Assembly: GCF_000189635.1 (NCBI RefSeq)
Contig: NW_002476463.1
Span: 1,240,001 to 1,304,000 of the forward strand
Length of the DNA stretch: 64,000 nt
Direction of reading: 5' to 3'
Source of the DNA: Tetrahymena thermophila SB210
Lineage: Eukaryota; Ciliophora; Oligohymenophorea; Hymenostomatida; Tetrahymenidae
Below the pieces are notes generated by a model. It was not told the origin of the DNA. It did not search any database and worked only from the letters and a program-made list of their open reading frames with translations. A program made the position numbers and the translations under genes. This document shows, piece after piece, positions 12,629-27,700 of this stretch (within the stretch, counting starts at the first letter, position 1; every line of letters starts with the position of its first letter).

Positions 12629-13850
12629 TCAACAACAAGAGCCAGAAGGTTTCTTTTTGGGTTCAGTTTTACTTGGGTGTAATAGAGATTAGCCTTATTC
12701 ATTTTTCTTAAATTCACTTCTGCTATTAACTTATTAGTCTACTTGTTACTTAGGTTAGGTATTTTCATTTTGTGATTCTTGCTTATTTGCTAGAGAATTG
12801 ACTTTTTCATGTTGCTAATAGATTTCTTTTAATAAAATTAATAAAATAAAATTAACAAAATCAGTAAGTCAGTGATGATTAAATGTAATAAAAGAATTAA
12901 TGAATTTTAAAAACAAACACATTGGAAGTATTTTTTTCGATGTAAATTTAGCTTTATTTATTTTATTCATTGATCCCTGTATTTATTTTGTATAATTTCA
13001 AATTGTTTGTGTAAAATAATTTTTGGATAGAATTTATGAGTTGAAAATTCTACTTACACTACTATTTTTAAGTGTCATATCTTATAAAAGATTTTTCAAA
13101 TTTACAATAATCGATTGCTTCACACTTAAAATTAATAAAAACTTTAACTTCTTTTTTTTCGCTTAAATAATTAACTATCAGTAAATTGAAATAATTCAAA
13201 TGGTCAGTCTACCTTCTATGAGAGAAGTGAAGGCTTCTTTAACATTGTCTCCTGTTTTAGCAGAGCAGAATGCAAGAGCTAGGTTTTTAGATTGAGCAAA
13301 ATTTAAAGCTTCTTGATTATTTACTTGCTATTTATCAATTAAATCTTTCTTGTTTCCAACTAATAAAATAGCAATTTAGTTATCTTAATTATATTATTTA
13401 ATTTCGTCAAGCCATTTATCACATTTTTTGAAAGTTTGTTAATCTGAAATATCATAAACTAAAACAGCTCCAACTGCACCACGATAAAATGCTCTAGTAA
13501 TAGATCTAAACTTTTCTTATCCAGCTGTATCCCAAATTTATACTTGTACGACTTACCCATTATTCAATTTAACACTTGTTGTAGCAAATTCAGCGCCAAT
13601 AGTTGTAACATAATCTTCTGTAAATTTATTTTTGGTGTACCTTTAAAGCATTTATGATTTACCTACACCAGTTTCTCCTATTAATCATGTAAATAATAAT
13701 TAGTATAAATTATAAAACCATAGTTAATTTTTAAAATATCATCTATAATAAATTGTGCATTTCAATGCTAAACACTAAAATTTATTTAATTTGGAAACTA
13801 TTAATACCTAACATGATAATCTTAAATAATAACTAACCAGTATCAGCCAT
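12629..13850 (-). CDS. Rab-family small GTPase
   Basis: Three exons (13850-13838, 13677-13213, 12825-12629) give 224 residues with introns of 160 and 387 bp. G1 is GETGVGKS, the effector region TTIGAEFATTSV, G3 WDTAGQEKFRSITRAFYRGA, G4 GNKKDL, G5 CSAKTGDNV. It ends KKKPSGSCC, the double-cysteine geranylgeranylation signal of Rabs. The switch sequences are those of Rab2/Rab4/Rab11/Rab14-type proteins; I cannot pick the subfamily. Oddity: with this start (MADTGETGVGKS) the protein lacks the first beta strand (usually KIVLIG) before the P loop. The codons directly upstream of the acceptor spell LIGETGVGKS, but a TGA precedes them. A missed upstream exon or alternative acceptor is likely. The role would be vesicle targeting. 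Confidence 0.9.
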
Positions 13851-15750
13851 TCTATCTATTTTAATCCAATCTAAATAATTTCCTTTCTGCTTTTATTCTA
13901 TTTATAATAATAATTCTTTACGCAACTTTAATTATTAACAATTAATTATTTATGCCAAAAAAAATTTATATGATATTAGATTTCTTTGTTATTTTGAAAA
14001 AATGCAGAATTAAAATTAAAAAAAGTGTGTGTGCTCTTAATACTTAAATATAAGATAGACTTCTCATTTTAGAAAACTTGTAAAATATCTCATGTCAGGA
14101 ATAATAATATCTATCTATCTATTGATCAACCTAAATGTGCTGTTCTTTAAACACCTAAATTTTCTTTATTTTCTCCGAGAATTTAACAAATCTTATAAAT
14201 TTGATTCTCTATTTTTTCAAAAAATATTTAGAATTTTAATTTAAATATTTTTTAAAAGCTGTTTTCTTAAGCATTAATAAATTAAAGAGAAATTTAATTC
14301 ATAGGAGAGGAAAGGGGTGTTAATAATTATACTTAACATTTAAATAAACAAATATTACTTACTATCTGTTTTAGTCATGTATGAGTGTGAAGAAAGAAAT
14401 TATTTTCTTTTATAAATACTCTTAAACAAAGCATAAAATACAATAAAAACAGGCCTTTTAAAAAGTAAATTATTTAATGATAAATTTACCAAGTTTTATT
14501 TGAAAAAGTGTTTGAAATTGATATTTATTAAAATAAAAATTTTTAATTCAATCTTCGTAAATAAGTGGCTGATTGTTAGATAATGAATATATATAAAATA
14601 TTTCTCTCTAAATCAAACATAAATTAAAAGTATTTTTAAAAAGCTTTTATGTTAAAATAAAAAAATAATTTTAAATTATTTTAAAATAAAAGATAATTTA
14701 TTGATTTAATTCATTAATAAAACATAAAATTGTAATTTAAATCTTTAGGTTTTGTCTATTCTTAATAATTTAAATCTTTTTGGTAGAATCTCAATTACAA
14801 AATTTTTTAAGCTCAGAAATAATTTATGTATTTTTAGCATCAATGGTTAATTAATTTATCTATTTTAAATATTAAATTATTTTCTCCTATTAAATATATG
14901 GAATTAAAATAGACTTTTAAATGATTTTCTAGAAAAATTTATTACAAATAAATTAGGTTTGAATTTAATATTCTCATTTATTTATCAGAGCATTTATATT
15001 AAAAAATTTTATATTTTTGGATTTGAATAAGATTATTTCATGGACTTATCAAAAAAACAAATGAAAAAATGAAGTATAATAATTCATATTTCCTCAAATA
15101 AATTGTAATATATTATATAAATAATAAATAATTAGTTACCTTATTTTTAGTTTAAATTTCAATTTTGAATTTAAGAAAATTTATTGTGAAATTTATCAAA
15201 TTGCTCTCTTAAAATATTTTGGTATACAAATGAATTAATAGTAATTAAGGAGAACTTAAATACAGTATCTATTAAATTAAATATATTTTTGTAAGTTAAA
15301 ATATGTTTTTTTTATTAAAATTAACTATTTTTTTTATGTTTGTTTTAACAATTTTTCAATTTATTATTATTTAAATGTAATTTAAGAAAAATAAACATAA
15401 ACAGACAAACCTAAAATAAATTAAATTTCTTAAAATAAAAATAGATAGATAGATATTGAAATTTATTTTATTAAATCTAATAAGCTAATTAATTTTTTTA
15501 ATAATTCATAAAATTTATTTTCAGAAGAAATATTTATTTATTTATTTACAAAAATACAAATAGTTTATTTGATTTTTATTTAAAAATATTTATTATGTAT
15601 GTATATATAATCAGATAATTATTACAAATTTATTAATATAAAAATAAAATGATAAAATTTGATTTTTTTTAATATATTTTTTTAAATTGAAATTAAAATT
15701 TTTTATAGAAAAATTTAAAAATATTTATTTTATTAGCTTATTTATTTATA
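13851..15750. other. Long intergenic spacer
   Basis: Nearly 1.9 kb of very A+T-rich DNA between the Rab start and the 3' end of the calcium-channel gene. TGA occurs often in every frame, and I see no tRNA, repeat array or coding pattern. It should contain the Rab promoter. Confidence 0.5.
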
Positions 15751-18700
15751 TCAATCACTATCAGAGTTAGGAATAACTATTTCATCTAAACCTTTTCTAA
15801 TAACCTCCATTTTTTGGGTTATAGAATCTAGTTAAATGGCTACATTTTCTTTAATATTTTTTTCATTAAATTCTTTATACTATTAAAAAAAAATAATTAT
15901 ATTTAATCGAAAAATTAATAAATAAAAAAATATTACATCAACATATATTTGGTCTTCTTGGAACCTAAGATCTTGCTTCTTCTTTTCTATTTAGACTTTT
16001 TCTTCTAATCCATCTTATTCAGCAATAAAATCTAGAATAGGAAACCAATTTATCTGTTACCTATCAATTTACTATTTGATCAAGTTTTCAAAACCAGAAA
16101 GATCATTTTTCGACTTAAATTTAAGGTACATTATAAAGAAAATATAGTTCATTCTATTATGGTCTTCATTTACATGCTAATCCCAACCCCCTGGTTTTCT
16201 ATCTAGGTAATCTCTTTTTTAGCCACATATAAAGCAAATTGTTTACATATCTTGATTTTTTGCAGCATCTTATTCTCTTAGCTTTGCAAGAGTGTCAATG
16301 ATAATACCTGAATTCAATTATTTCGAAAAAATTAACAAAATGTAAATCAAATCAAATCAAAATTTTACCAGAAATAATTTCTGTTAGGATAATTACAATA
16401 ATAAAAGTGTATGTTAGCTGTTGGAGACTCAGTGTACCTATTCTCCAATTATCTGTATAATCTGGAGGATAGCTAGATGTATAACCTGCATTATTTTTAA
16501 AAGTCATATCAAAAATGAAAAGGAAGCAAGTCCAGAGCGTAAAACATTGATTGGATAAGTAATCCCAAAAAAAGTAGTAAACAAGGATAGCAAAAATGTA
16601 TGTTAAAACTAGGAATAAGATAAAAGTTAAGAAAAGCTAGTATCTAGCTATAATTAATGATTATAAGATATTTTTAAGAGATGGAATTCTTCTAAAAATA
16701 TCAAAAAGGAGAATTGCAGTAACAACAGGGTTAAATAACGCTAAAAAAGCACAAGCAATCAACCCAATATCAACCCATTTTTCAAATACAAACTCCTAAT
16801 ATATGTTAAAAGTAGAATTAAATAATATATTAATAAAATATTTATTAAATTACAAGTAATTTCTCGACTTAAAGTTAGATAAATTTAATGTACTTATCAA
16901 GCTTATTCCTAAGAATTAAATTTAAGTAATTTATATATTTGTGTATTTTCAGTTCTTGATGGGCATATTTATTATCAATTTTATTATCGTAAAAAGAATA
17001 GTCTCTCAATATCAAAGAAATAAAAACAAAAGAATTCAGAATAACTTAGATAATTTGAATCACAACTAAAAAGTTCACAAAAAAGCCAACTGGATTTAAG
17101 TTAATTCCAATAAAAGATAGGTCCTAGAAAGGAGTTGAGTTTTAATCATCGTAATAATCGTCAGTGGTTGATTCTTTTGCCAAACCCCACTTAAATGTAA
17201 CAAACTGATGAAAAGATTTAAAGCTAAACAAAATAATTATGTTTTAAAACATAGCCTAATTTTATTTTTTAAGTAAACAAATTTTTAACATTAAAATAAC
17301 CAAATAGTTAAAAATGAGTGAATGAATGAATTAATTAATAAAAAATTATTACAAGTCTGAAGGAAAATGTTTAAAAAGTATAGCTTTATTTGACAATCTT
17401 ATCAGATATAATTTTTTTTAATTTTTACCATAAAAGATATATTTTACTATAAGCTTGTAATAAAACATTATCATCTTCTACTTATTCATCATCTTCGTCA
17501 GCCAATTTTTCTTGATCAGTATAATTTATTTTATATTCATGCTCGAATTTTATAATTATTTCTTAGCTATATTTTAGTAAATCCTTTGTCTTTGTCTTTG
17601 TACTTAATCTATCATATTTTTCTTCATATTTTTTAATTATCTAACTAAAATCTATGCAGCAAGCAGGCAGTTTGGGAAAATATATTTAATAAAATTTATT
17701 ATCAATATTCACTTCTATGTGTAATGAATACTTTTTAAAATACTCGTAGCCCTATAATTAAATTTTTATTTATTATTCATTAAGTTATTATTTATTAAAT
17801 AAATTTATGAAATTCATTGAATTGATTAATAATAATTAATATCACAATGAGTTAAAATATTTCGAGTTAGTTTTATTATTTTATTTATTTATGAAATAAT
17901 GAATGAGCAAATAAAAAATAAATAAATAAGTAAGTAATTTAATGAAAAATAGGTTTTTAAAGTTGAATAGTTACTTCAAGTATGTAATTTTGGTATTGAA
18001 ATTCTTCTTAGTTATCTATATCTTGGTTGAAGTTTAGACTCTTCAAGTTATTGTTCTTATTTTCCTAGTAATATAGTACAAGTAAATGATAGACTCTAAA
18101 ACCAGTATCGACAATAATTCCATATTTTTCTCTTTATTCTGAAGGAATTTAAAGTATTTCTTCGATTTTTACAAAAGAAAGTCTAAAGAGTTTTTCAGAT
18201 AACTTAATATCTGATTATTATTTATATTGTTTCAATTTTCCAAAAACAATTCCTAAATTTTCTGAAAGTGTTTATTGAGGAATATCATTCATTATTTTAT
18301 TTAATATAAATGAATCTTGATTTCCTTCTAGTAAACTTTCTAAAAACTGAATGCATTTGTTCTTTAATTTCGATACCATCCAGTTTTCATTAGTTTTAAA
18401 AAATTTGTTTGCTACTTTCTCAGAGAATTTTTTGCTTAAATTCTTCAAATTATCTATAAGTCTGACTTATATTTCTTATTTACTACCATTAAGTTTGTTA
18501 TTCTTTTTCTGCTGTTCGCTCTAATAATTTAAAATGAAATTATTATATCATTTTTTACTAATAAAAGCTTACTGATAATTTAGATTTTCCCTTAGGATTT
18601 TATTTATTTTTGAATTTGATGTATTCGATATTCTCTTCCTCTAAAATTAAAATATTAAATTTAGTTTACTAAAATCAAAAATTTTACAATTTTAATATCA

Positions 18701-21700
18701 GAATTTTTGAAATTAATTTTTTTTTTGAACTTCAAAATGATATTTTTAATTTATTAAAATTCAATTTAAATTTATTAAAAAAAGAAATTTTAATAATAAA
18801 AGCATTACATGTTAAGATATCGCAAATAGATTTCAATATTTTTGACTAAATCAATTCAAGCTAGTTTTCATAAACTGGTCCTTAGATAGATTCAATAAGA
18901 GTATCAAGAATCTGATTGGCCTTTTACAGAGAAGATAAGTCAATTTTGAGCTAATCAGGAATATTGTGATTTCTAATTACAATATCAAAAAGATCTGATA
19001 TTTTTTCAATTAAATTAATGCTATTTCTAGAATTAGTTTGTTATCTGATATAATTTTGATTTTTTTTAAATTAGCCAAGGCAAAGAAGCTAAATTGTCTT
19101 TAAAACTTCCGATATACCTAAAAATTTATCTTTTGATCTGTAGACAAATTCAATCGTTTCCAAATCTTATTCAATTTCATCATATATAGAAACCTATTTA
19201 TTTATTTGTTTATATAAATATGAATAAAATCATTTATAAATTTTTACATTCAGAGTCTTCTTTATCTCTTCGTCAATCATATCAGATACCATATCGAAAA
19301 ATAATTAAGAATTAGCATTCTAAACAAAGAATTGATATATTTAGTTTTAAATTTTTAAATTTCCTCCTTGAAGCAAAGCATTCAAAAGACTGAATATTGT
19401 CCTCCTCAACTTTATTGACTAATGATGCAATTTGTAATCAATATCTTTATTACAAAGCATCTCTAAGAGATATTTAGGGAGATTATAATTTGCAAATAGA
19501 TCTTAATAGGACTCTCTCTTCTTTTAAATCATATTTTCTAGAATTGCTTACCTCTCACTTTTGCTCCCAACTTATTTAGCTTCATTTCTATTTATTTATT
19601 AATTTATTTTTTTTTATAAATTTTTAATATTCAATAGTAGTTTTTTACGCTTTTTTTATTTCATCTCTGTCCAAAGGATTATCAAGCAATAAGATCATAG
19701 TCCTCATAATATCAACTATAACTCTGTATTCATTCCATCCCTGATAGTATATTATTTTATGAATAAATATAAATTTAATCTTTAAATAATCAATTAAAAC
19801 AAACTCAATTTTTATTTGTAATATCTATTTAATAAATGAATATATATATATCTACCTTGCTAATAGAATACTAATTAAAACTTATTCTTAAGAATGAAGT
19901 AAATCTAGGGAAAATGGTACTAATCTTTTAGCTCTTTTCATCATTAAGGACTTTGTCTATTTTCTATATTGCTTAAATAAAGCTCCTCTTTTCTAAATTA
20001 ATAATTTATTTCATTTCATCCATAATAAGCATGTTTAGTAAGAATATTTTAGTATATTTATCTTGAACTAAACTGCTTCCTTTACTACTCAATATATTTT
20101 GCAGGGGTAGAGATACGTATTGTTCTAAGTCGCCATCAAATTAATTGTTAGATATTTAATAATATAACTAACTATTTTTCTAGTTAAATCTACTTGACTG
20201 AGTTCTAACAGATATACCTTGGTCTTATTAAAATATATATTTTTTTGTCTCTAACAGAGTTTTCTAAATTATATTGGATGATTAAAACATCTAATTTTTG
20301 TTTATTTAATCTTCTATTTTGTATTTTTTTAAAAGATCTTCAAGTATTACTCTCTTTTTTTCAAACTTAGAACTTATTTTAAAAATAAAGTTTATCATTG
20401 GGAGAGAGTACTCAGTTAACCATTGTATATAATCTAATTCGCTTTTTTCTATTTTTGAGCACAGAGTTTAGTATAGTCTATTCTCGTAAACAAACTCTTC
20501 GTAATAGCTTTAGTCTTTTTTAATCTCCTCTAATCCTTCATTTCTTGCTTTGTCTAATTAAAAATTAATTATAAATGAAAGTAAATTTATTTTGAACAAT
20601 TTACAACTATTTTTATCACTGCTATTTATCTAATTGCTTAATGGAATTTCATGCTAATAGTTTTGGTACTGGTTGAACTCTTTTTATTTAATTTAGAATG
20701 AATATAGGCTTTAAAATAAAAAAAATATATCTTTTATTATTTACAATAATTCAAGACGGATTTATTAGTATTTATCATTTAATCACTTAATTTCTGCAAC
20801 TGCATACTCATTTTTTTAATTTCATTGTCTAAGAATCGCTATGTGTGACTACTTTCAAGTATCTGCTTTTGGTAGTTTTGTAAATTTTACTAATCAGCAT
20901 AAAGGATCAAAAAAATCTAGCACAAAGGCTTTTTAAGAAGGAGAACAAGTCTATTTTTGTTACAATCTTGAATAAAATAATCTTCCTTCTATAAAAAAAA
21001 TAGCAAATAATCGCAAGGAAGATATTTTAATAGAATATTTTTAAAGAAAGAGGATTTTCCTTCTGTTTCCCTAATGATATCTAAAATTGAGTTTAGCAAT
21101 TTTTAGTGATATAAAAAAGGCTAATTAAACTAAAATTCCTCTTCAAAAATATAACTGTAGCAAGGTTTCTAAACTTGTTAAACAACATTTTGAGGCATTT
21201 CTAGGTCGAATATGTATTATCCATAATATTTTTTATCGCAATCGCAGTAGCTTTTATTTTTGTCATAGAAGTCATTTCTCTTCATGTATAAAAAGACTAG
21301 CATCTTTTCTGTACTCATAGTAATTTAAATATTCTAAATGACTTTCCAAATATTATTTGTTATTGGCATTTTGAGTTTCTTAAAGAACCTTGTTAAATAA
21401 TAAAAAAATTTATTTAAAATATCTCACTTCTTTTTATTTGAATTAAAAAGCTATTATTTTACATAATATTTTAAATGAACTGAATATATCTTATATGTCT
21501 TCCACCATATCCATTCTAGCTGTTAGGATGGCAAATTTTTTCTAAGTATAAACGAATAATATCATCATCAACTTCAGTTGAAGCCTATTTATTTATTATT
21601 ACAAATTTAAGTAAATTCAAAAAAAGATCTTAAATATAAGTGTATTTATTTACCTTGTAATTATCTTGATATATTTCATTTATAAGATCTGTTTGCCCAA

Positions 21701-24700
21701 CATCTACGTATTTCATAAAGCGGATAAAAAACTTTACATCTTTATAGAGCTCTTTTTTATTAATTTTGTTATCTTTCAGACAAAAGTTCTTTAAAAATGT
21801 AAAACATCCAGTAAACACCTATGTAATTTAGCAGCTTGAATCATATTTGTTAATTTCCTCTAAAATATGAATATTATCTTTCAACATATCCATTATAAGC
21901 TTTAAAAAAAAAACAATGAATACTTTTTTTCAGTTAAATTGTAAAATATTTAATATACCTTTTATGAATTTGCATTTTTCATCATAAATTATCTTATCAT
22001 TTTGATCTAACTTGCATTTTTACCGACATCAAAAATCTTTTTTTCTTGCACTGATTAAACATACATTAACTTATTTAGATCCTTTATTTATTCTATACAC
22101 TTACAAACCTCTTCCTTTTACTTTAAAAGAATTTTATGCTCATCTTGATGTTTCCTTTTTGTTAAGTGTTAAATATTAATATACGTTTATTTAATTGTTT
22201 CTTAGAAAATAAATATCAATAACATATATTTATTTAGTTAGTATAATGTAAAAAAAGATAATTTTATTCCCACTAATGAATAAATTTTCTTATTTTAAAT
22301 ATAATTTCATTAAAATTATTATGTAAAATTACGAAACCCACTCTGGATCATCAAGAAGCTTTAATCTTGACGCATGTACAAACCAAGTTTCAGAAGTTTC
22401 ACACATGAAGGAAAACTCTTTTATTGTAGTTTCAATAGTTGAATCTATTTTGACTTCTTCTTCATCTGATATGATAATGAGGTTTTTAGAGACTTTAATT
22501 GTGTGCTTTCCAAGAGAAAAATTTTTAAAAATAATATTAAGGATTAGACAGTTAAGCTAATAATCACTATTGAGTAAGAAGATATCTAGGAGACTTATCA
22601 ATAATTATTCTGATTTTTCAGTAATTTTTGAATCATAAACCTCATTGAGAGATGTTTAGTCTTTCAGATAAAAATTTAATGCAGGAAACTCTTCATCCTC
22701 TTCTCTCTTTTTTTTCTTCTCATAATCTTTAAAAGGATCATTAGAATCTTAATTATAGTTTTTCAATAGTGTAGCTAATGGTAGTTCTATTTTAGGGAAA
22801 ATGTCTTAGATTGTTTCAGGTTTCTGCATATGCTGATAGATGACATCTTCAGATTACAATTTTTATTTATAAATGCAATTACGAATATGTTGAATTATTT
22901 TATCAATCTGGTTGTTAATCTTTAAATCTATGTAAATTAAAAAGATCTCAGCTATTTTTTTCTTGATATCGATATTTGTTTGTCTAGAAGACTTTTCATT
23001 TATTTATGTTTGTCCAGGATCTTCGTTAGGACTCTATATTTATTTACGATACAAATTTGAAAAAGCCTCTCTTTAAAGCGTGTCTTTAACAGACTTTCTT
23101 GGAATTCTTTACTTAGAAAATCTATTTTTAAAAGTTGATTTTTCTTTAATATCTGTTCCAAAATGAACTTTTTTGTTAGCTTATGTCTTTTCTATATCCT
23201 TAGGTTTGCCAGTAAGAAATTATTTAAATTTACTAACTGCAGAAGTTTCTTGAAATTCTTACTTATGCACATCTTTTATCTTTGTTTTTTCATCAGGCCC
23301 AAGCCTAAGGTTAGTTAGTAACTCTTAATAAATTTGTTACTATTGTCTTTTCTCAGTTATACTAAATAAATCAAAAACAATAAATTTACGAATCAGCTCA
23401 ATTGTATTTAATGTCAGAGATTTATTACGAATTTCACTTGAAGCCTTGCATTTCTCTAAGTATTATATTATAGTGTTAAACACCTTCATCCTTAAATATT
23501 TTTTAATTTCTTCATCTTCTCTACTTTCATTAGCCTGTTAATTGTATTCATAATAATTTTCAAATTATTCCATTTCTATATTTTACTGAGAATATCCCAT
23601 TTTTTCATTTCTTTCAATTATATCATCATCTTCTTATATTCCATAGATAACTTTCTGTTTTTGCTAATTTGAAGGTACTAACTATACTGAATGCACTAGA
23701 TCTGGAATGCATTAATGATATTAAGGTTTTCTATCTATATAAACACAGTCTAATATAGAGATAATTGATGATAAAATCTCAGAGTCATCTGCACTCCACA
23801 AGTAACTTTGAATACTCATAAAAGGTAAAATAGCTTTCACCTTCTCGATACACTTTTAGTAAAAAATAATTAATTAATAAAAAAATTTATCATAAATAAC
23901 TTCTAAATTAAAATTAAATAAATTCATTTATTTATTTATTACGTTGTAATTTCTACCAGAGCAAAGACTAGCATAAAGCAGAAATAACTTTTGAACAAAC
24001 TTTTTTTTATTTATTATTATATTATCATTTGATTTTTTGTAAAACTCTAACAGTTCTAAAGTTTTACGATCAGTGTCGGTTAGTATTATTAGATTTTCTA
24101 TTTCTATTTTTTTATCCTTTTTTATTAAAATTAAATATTTTTTATTTTAAATAAATATTTTTTACAAATATATTTTTTTTTAAATTAAAAACCAGGGAAG
24201 TAAAGAATAATTCTAATTCTAAAATTCTTATTGATAAGAATTAAAAATTATTTATTTTGGTTGTTGGTCGCTTTTAAAAATTTAGATTTCCCTGTTCAAA
24301 GTTTTTAAATAATTTAAAAAAATTAAAATATTTACTAATGGCATAATTTTCATAAATTAACTGTCATATAGATGTTTATTATACTTATTTCTAGTAAAAA
24401 TAAGATCACATATTGAGCTTTAATTGATTGTTAAACTTTCTTAGCCATTCTTGCAAAGACAGATAAGTAAATCTAAAATTTAGAATTGCTAACCTTTTTA
24501 ATTTTTTTCTTTTTCACAAACTAATTTATATTACTAAAGAATTATATTGATTAATTTATTTTCGTTGGGCACTTAAACTTCCTTTTATTTACCAACTTAT
24601 TTCTTTCCGAACATTATTCCCTCATCCAGACTGTATTTTAACAGCATTTCATTTTTCCTGTAAATTAATTACAATCAATTTAAATTTATTAAATTAAATT

Positions 24701-27700
24701 AAATTGTACTGAATTATGTTTTATTCCACTTCTAAGTCGTCTGGCATTTTTAAGATATCAGCGAAATTTTAAGCAAGAAGCAAGTCTTCGTTATCTTGAA
24801 ATATTGCAATAATGCAATTTTCAGCTCCCAGGTTAAAGCCTAATGTTTTAAATAAAATTTAATTGAAAAACTTAAATAAAATTGTATATAATTAATTAAT
24901 CATTCACCTATATGGTTTTTATAAATTTTGATATACTTAAAAGCTTGCACTTAATTATCAAAATTTTGTAAGCAAATTTGGTAAATTAGATGATAGCATG
25001 CACGAGTTATTTTCTATAAGCCTTTAAATATTTTGACTATCTTTGTTTGTATTTCTTGCTTTTCTATTTTTGTATTCTAATCATCATTGATATTATAAGA
25101 TATCTGATCTTTATTGTCTCTAGTCTTTTCAAACATCAAATATTATTTTTAGTTCAATAATGCCCATTTAAAAGTCTTATTTTCTTAGAAGAGATACTTA
25201 ACTACCAAAGTTACATATCTCAAAACACCTTGCTCTCTAAGCAATCTTTATCTCTTTATATTGCATCTAAACTTACCTTCTTTAGCTTGATTTGTTTGCA
25301 AAGAAGATCTTTCGTAACAAAATTAGATTATTGACTAAATTAATTTGTTAAACTGCAGAAACTACTTTTCTAAGCTATCACCTTGAATCTTTTTGAAAAT
25401 TTAATAATTTTTTCCAAAAATTAATATTAAGATAAAAATAGATCAAATTCTAAACAGGAAAATCAAATAAATTACCTTGATTTTTTTACATAAAGGTGAA
25501 TTTATATCGAAATCTTCAATAAGATTATCCATAGATTCTATACGGTAGACTATATTCTCCTATACATACTTGAGTAAGTTTATTCCTTTTTGAAGCTAAG
25601 GTATACAACTTAGCAAGAAGAGAATTTCCCAAACATCTTCATGAGGAGCTTTATATAATTTGATAAATTCTTTACTATTAGACTCAACGGTAGTAATAAC
25701 TGCTGCTAATCTTTTTTAATATTCATCTACATTGTCTGTCTCATCATCTGAATTAATTTTTACAGCATTATCTTCCAAAACAGAAGTACTCATAAAATTG
25801 CTATCATTCTTAGAAATATTCTACAACGAGTTGTTTGGATGTAGCACATTAGAAGATTAAAGATTAGGCTTTATATCATTTAAAAAAAATCTATCTTTCT
25901 AATTAGAAAAATCCTTTACATACATTTAACCTAGAAATTGCTTGGTTTACTCATGCTAAATGTCATATAAAAATTCGTAAAGATATTCATTATTTGCAGT
26001 AACAACATTATTATCATCCTTTCTGATAAGCGAAAACAAAGTAGCAGATTAATCTTTAATGTCATTTTAATGCATTTCCACAATACCTACTCTCTATTTT
26101 TTTTATTTGTTGTTATCATAGTAAGGCATGTAGCTGCGTTCGTACAAATAATTTCTATTTTACTCTTCTTCGTTTGCATTTTCTTGTACAATCGCTAAGT
26201 ACATACCATTTCTTATATTTTTTAATCTAATCTTAGATTTAGTAGAAATAGGACCTCCGCTCTCCATTTATGGAGCTTCTATTTTCCATAGACCACGTGT
26301 ATTCTTCATTTATGAACTCTGCATTTTTTTGAACAATAAACTCAATTAAATTGTTGTCCTTTACTATATTTTATTTAGCTGCTTTTATTTTATTTCGTAT
26401 TCATCTTTATTACTTGCTACTTAATACTAGCTTAAGCTCTAATATCTCTAAGAAACTTGAGTACCTTTCATAGTTTCATCTTCTACATTGTCCACACACT
26501 CCAAGTAACTCTCACTCTAATTCTCTGTAATCCAAACAATATCACCATAAATCAAAGTAGAGATATCTTCCTAAGTTACAGTCCTTTTGTCATCTTCAAT
26601 ACACTCACAATACAATTTCAATCTAATTAATTTAAATTAAAAATAAATAAAATCATTAACCTAATACAGTTTAAAACAAACCATGAAAAGTTAATTTTAT
26701 TCTCAATTATTTTATTTTTTTTGCAAATAAACATTTCTACTTAATTTTATTCTGAAGTTAAATCTTCTAAAAATTAGATTTGAATTCGATAAACACTAAG
26801 TAATTTCCATAATTAACTTAACATCTGCAAAAATATTGCATATAAAATGGTTTTATTGTTTTTTATATCAAAAAATACCTGATAAACTTAATTTAACCTA
26901 TTGCAAAATTCATTCAATCAATTATTTAATAAAGTAAATTAAGTTTTTTAAATATAAAATTTCTATTTTTCTATTTGAAATTCAAAATTCAAATGAAAGA
27001 AAGTCTTTTATTATTTGATAAATGTAATTAAATTATTATGCTATAATGAATGATTAATTTTTGCTTACTCAAAGATAGTTTGCTTCATGAACTTAAAGAA
27101 AAAATCGCTCTTCTTTTCTTTTAAAAATATTTCTAAGCTTTTTTAATTATCTTTAGATTTATCAAAGTCATTGTGACTTGAATCTTGATATATCTTCTAC
27201 ATTTCTTAATTATCCATTTTCTAATTCTCTTAATTTAAAAAGTAAATATATCCTTCCTTTTCGATATCAATCGCAAGATAGACGTGATCATCAAATTGCA
27301 CATCTTTGGATAGGTCGAGTTGATGCTTATAAGCAGAAACAAACTTGAAGAAAGTCATTTCACTTGGATTATTCTCTAGTTAAAGTGAAAAAGAGTTTTA
27401 ATAGTTGTCATCGAAAGAGAGATTCGAAAGACACAAGTACTTTTTTGACCTGTAATGCTGTAACTAAAACTTTTCTCCATAAGCTATGTTCAAATTTTTA
27501 TTTTTATTAAATTTTAAGTCATTTTATGCTAATTCCTTATTTAACTCATGAGACAAATTTTATAAATACTTCTCTTGCTTTCCAATATTCTCTTCAAATT
27601 TCTATTTATCTTTCAGCTTCTTTTCAAGCTGAAGCCTGTAATCGTATTTATCATCCTCGACTGAATTGATATCTTATTCAAATTTTTATGTCTCATCTCT

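Noticed and set aside
16180-16200. CCCCC run that could recall telomeric CCCCAA repeats
   Set aside because: It is a single occurrence inside the conserved C-terminal exon of the calcium channel; no telomere repeat array is present.
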